Of a DNA stretch of 34,340 nucleotides, positions 33,738 to 34,340 are shown one piece after another. Below the pieces are notes generated by a model that ran no database searches, had not been told where the DNA came from, and saw nothing but the letters and a program-made list of their open reading frames with translations. Positions within the stretch are counted from its first letter, which is position 1. Each line of letters begins with the position of its first letter. The stretch is from Bermanella sp. GTDB lineage: Bacteria; Pseudomonadota; Gammaproteobacteria; Pseudomonadales; Oceanobacteraceae. The DNA lies in assembly GCA_029938135.1 (NCBI GenBank), contig JAPYOO010000021.1, forward strand, positions 1 to 34,340, given 5' to 3'. Both the position numbers and the translations under genes were made by a program.

Positions 33738-34340
33738 CTATTCATTACCATCTAGATTACGTAAACGAGCCGTATGGTTTTCATAAACTGTTTTTGGATT
33801 GGTTTCCAACAAGTTATGTAAACCAAACAGCATATTGGTGGCATCTAGGTGATTCATAGAATAGCTATCAGTGATAACTTCGCCCCAATGCTGTGAACAC
33901 TTAGATACTAAACCATCAGACGCTTCGCCATTGTAATACCCTAACTCATCCGTTAAGGCTAACAATGGATCACTTACATCCAGCGCGTTAGTAAAGGTAC
34001 CTGTACTGGCCCATGAAAAATAATGAATGCCATTTACAAAGTTACTGCCTTCACCACAATATTCAGTTGGTTCGCCATCAGGAAACTGTTCACTAAAGGC
34101 TAAGGCACTTTGCGTGCGCATGAATATAATGGTTTTTAATGCGTCGTTATCGTATTCAGGGTTACCTGCTAAGGCATCTAATACATTACCGGTTAAATTT
34201 AATACGTTCACCGCTGGCGCTTCAAGTACCGTACCAAACAGGTTGTCGTAACCCCAATCGGCAAAACCAGATCCGTAGTTAATTCCGTTTACTGAGGTCA
34301 CTGATGCCACCACATCTGGATTAGTACCTGCTACGTAACG
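33738..34340 (-). CDS. Secreted triacylglycerol lipase, Pseudomonas type (C-terminal part)
   Basis: The 200 visible residues (frame open at the right edge) match the C-terminal two thirds of Pseudomonas aeruginosa LipA (subfamily I.1) from memory. RYVAGTNPDVVASVTSVNG corresponds to the strand after the nucleophile elbow (GHSxG is off the window). Further landmarks are PTEYCGEGSNFVNGIHYFSW, ASDGLVSKCSQHWGEVI with the catalytic aspartate, and YSMNHLD with the catalytic histidine; the disulfide cysteines (YCG, SKC) and calcium aspartates (DVSDP, NHLD) are kept. These lipases need a Lif foldase, usually encoded immediately downstream; here a terminator and an unrelated lipoprotein gene follow instead. 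Confidence 0.9.
   Translation of the reverse strand, partial: RYVAGTNPDVVASVTSVNGINYGSGFADWGYDNLFGTVLEAPAVNVLNLTGNVLDALAGNPEYDNDALKTIIFMRTQSALAFSEQFPDGEPTEYCGEGSNFVNGIHYFSWASTGTFTNALDVSDPLLALTDELGYYNGEASDGLVSKCSQHWGEVITDSYSMNHLDATNMLFGLHNLLETNPKTVYENHTARLRNLDGNE

Overview
The window looks like a chromosomal segment of a marine, lipid- and polyester-using gammaproteobacterium, probably near Oceanospirillales/Pseudomonadales. This is inferred from moderate GC, a Pseudomonas-type lipase, a dad operon of Pseudomonas layout, putrescine genes close to E. coli PuuB, and DUF1302/RND/LolA-like export genes. No rRNA, tRNA, phage, CRISPR array or intact insertion sequence was found.

Layout. 1-1.3 kb: a secreted protein cut by the left edge, a small membrane protein and a tautomerase-like protein. 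1.5-4.8 kb (minus strand): an operon of two divergent lipase-foldase-like proteins and an apolipoprotein N-acyltransferase. 4.9-6.8 kb (minus): an AraC regulator and a secreted PETase-like polyesterase. 7.1-7.4 kb: a decayed MFS-transporter fragment whose intact relative lies at 14.7-16.0 kb. 7.6-14.3 kb: a MarR-centred unit in which five copies of a CATGCATATGCATG-like palindrome flank the marR gene, an RND/LolA-like fusion plus DUF1302 operon on one side, and an SDR plus GST operon on the other. 14.7-18.8 kb: a spinster-like MFS transporter, a second GST, TrmK and a periplasmic binding protein. 18.9-25.2 kb: putrescine/GABA catabolism (class III aminotransferase, GabD, LysR regulator, RidA, PuuB), interrupted by a 264-bp MITE-like nested inverted repeat. 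25.3-26.2 kb: a DMT transporter. 26.3-29.9 kb: Lrp regulator, dadA, ridA, dadX for D/L-alanine use. 30.1-33.6 kb: a beta-lactamase-fold hydrolase, an SMR transporter, a RarD-like transporter, a small membrane protein and a small lipoprotein. 33.7 kb to the right edge: the C-terminal part of a Pseudomonas-type secreted lipase.

How the parts may work together. Secreted ester hydrolases (PETase-like and lipase), foldase-like genes and an AraC regulator suggest extracellular ester or polyester use. The foldase-like pair sits about 29 kb from the only foldase-dependent-type lipase visible. The MarR unit looks like a ligand-derepressed export and modification system for a hydrophobic compound. The amine and D-amino-acid modules each pair an FAD oxidase or dehydrogenase with a RidA protein that could clear reactive imines. 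The strongest leads are the PETase-like enzyme, the MarR operator set, the RND-LolA fusion, the MITE-like element and the unusual foldase/Lnt operon.
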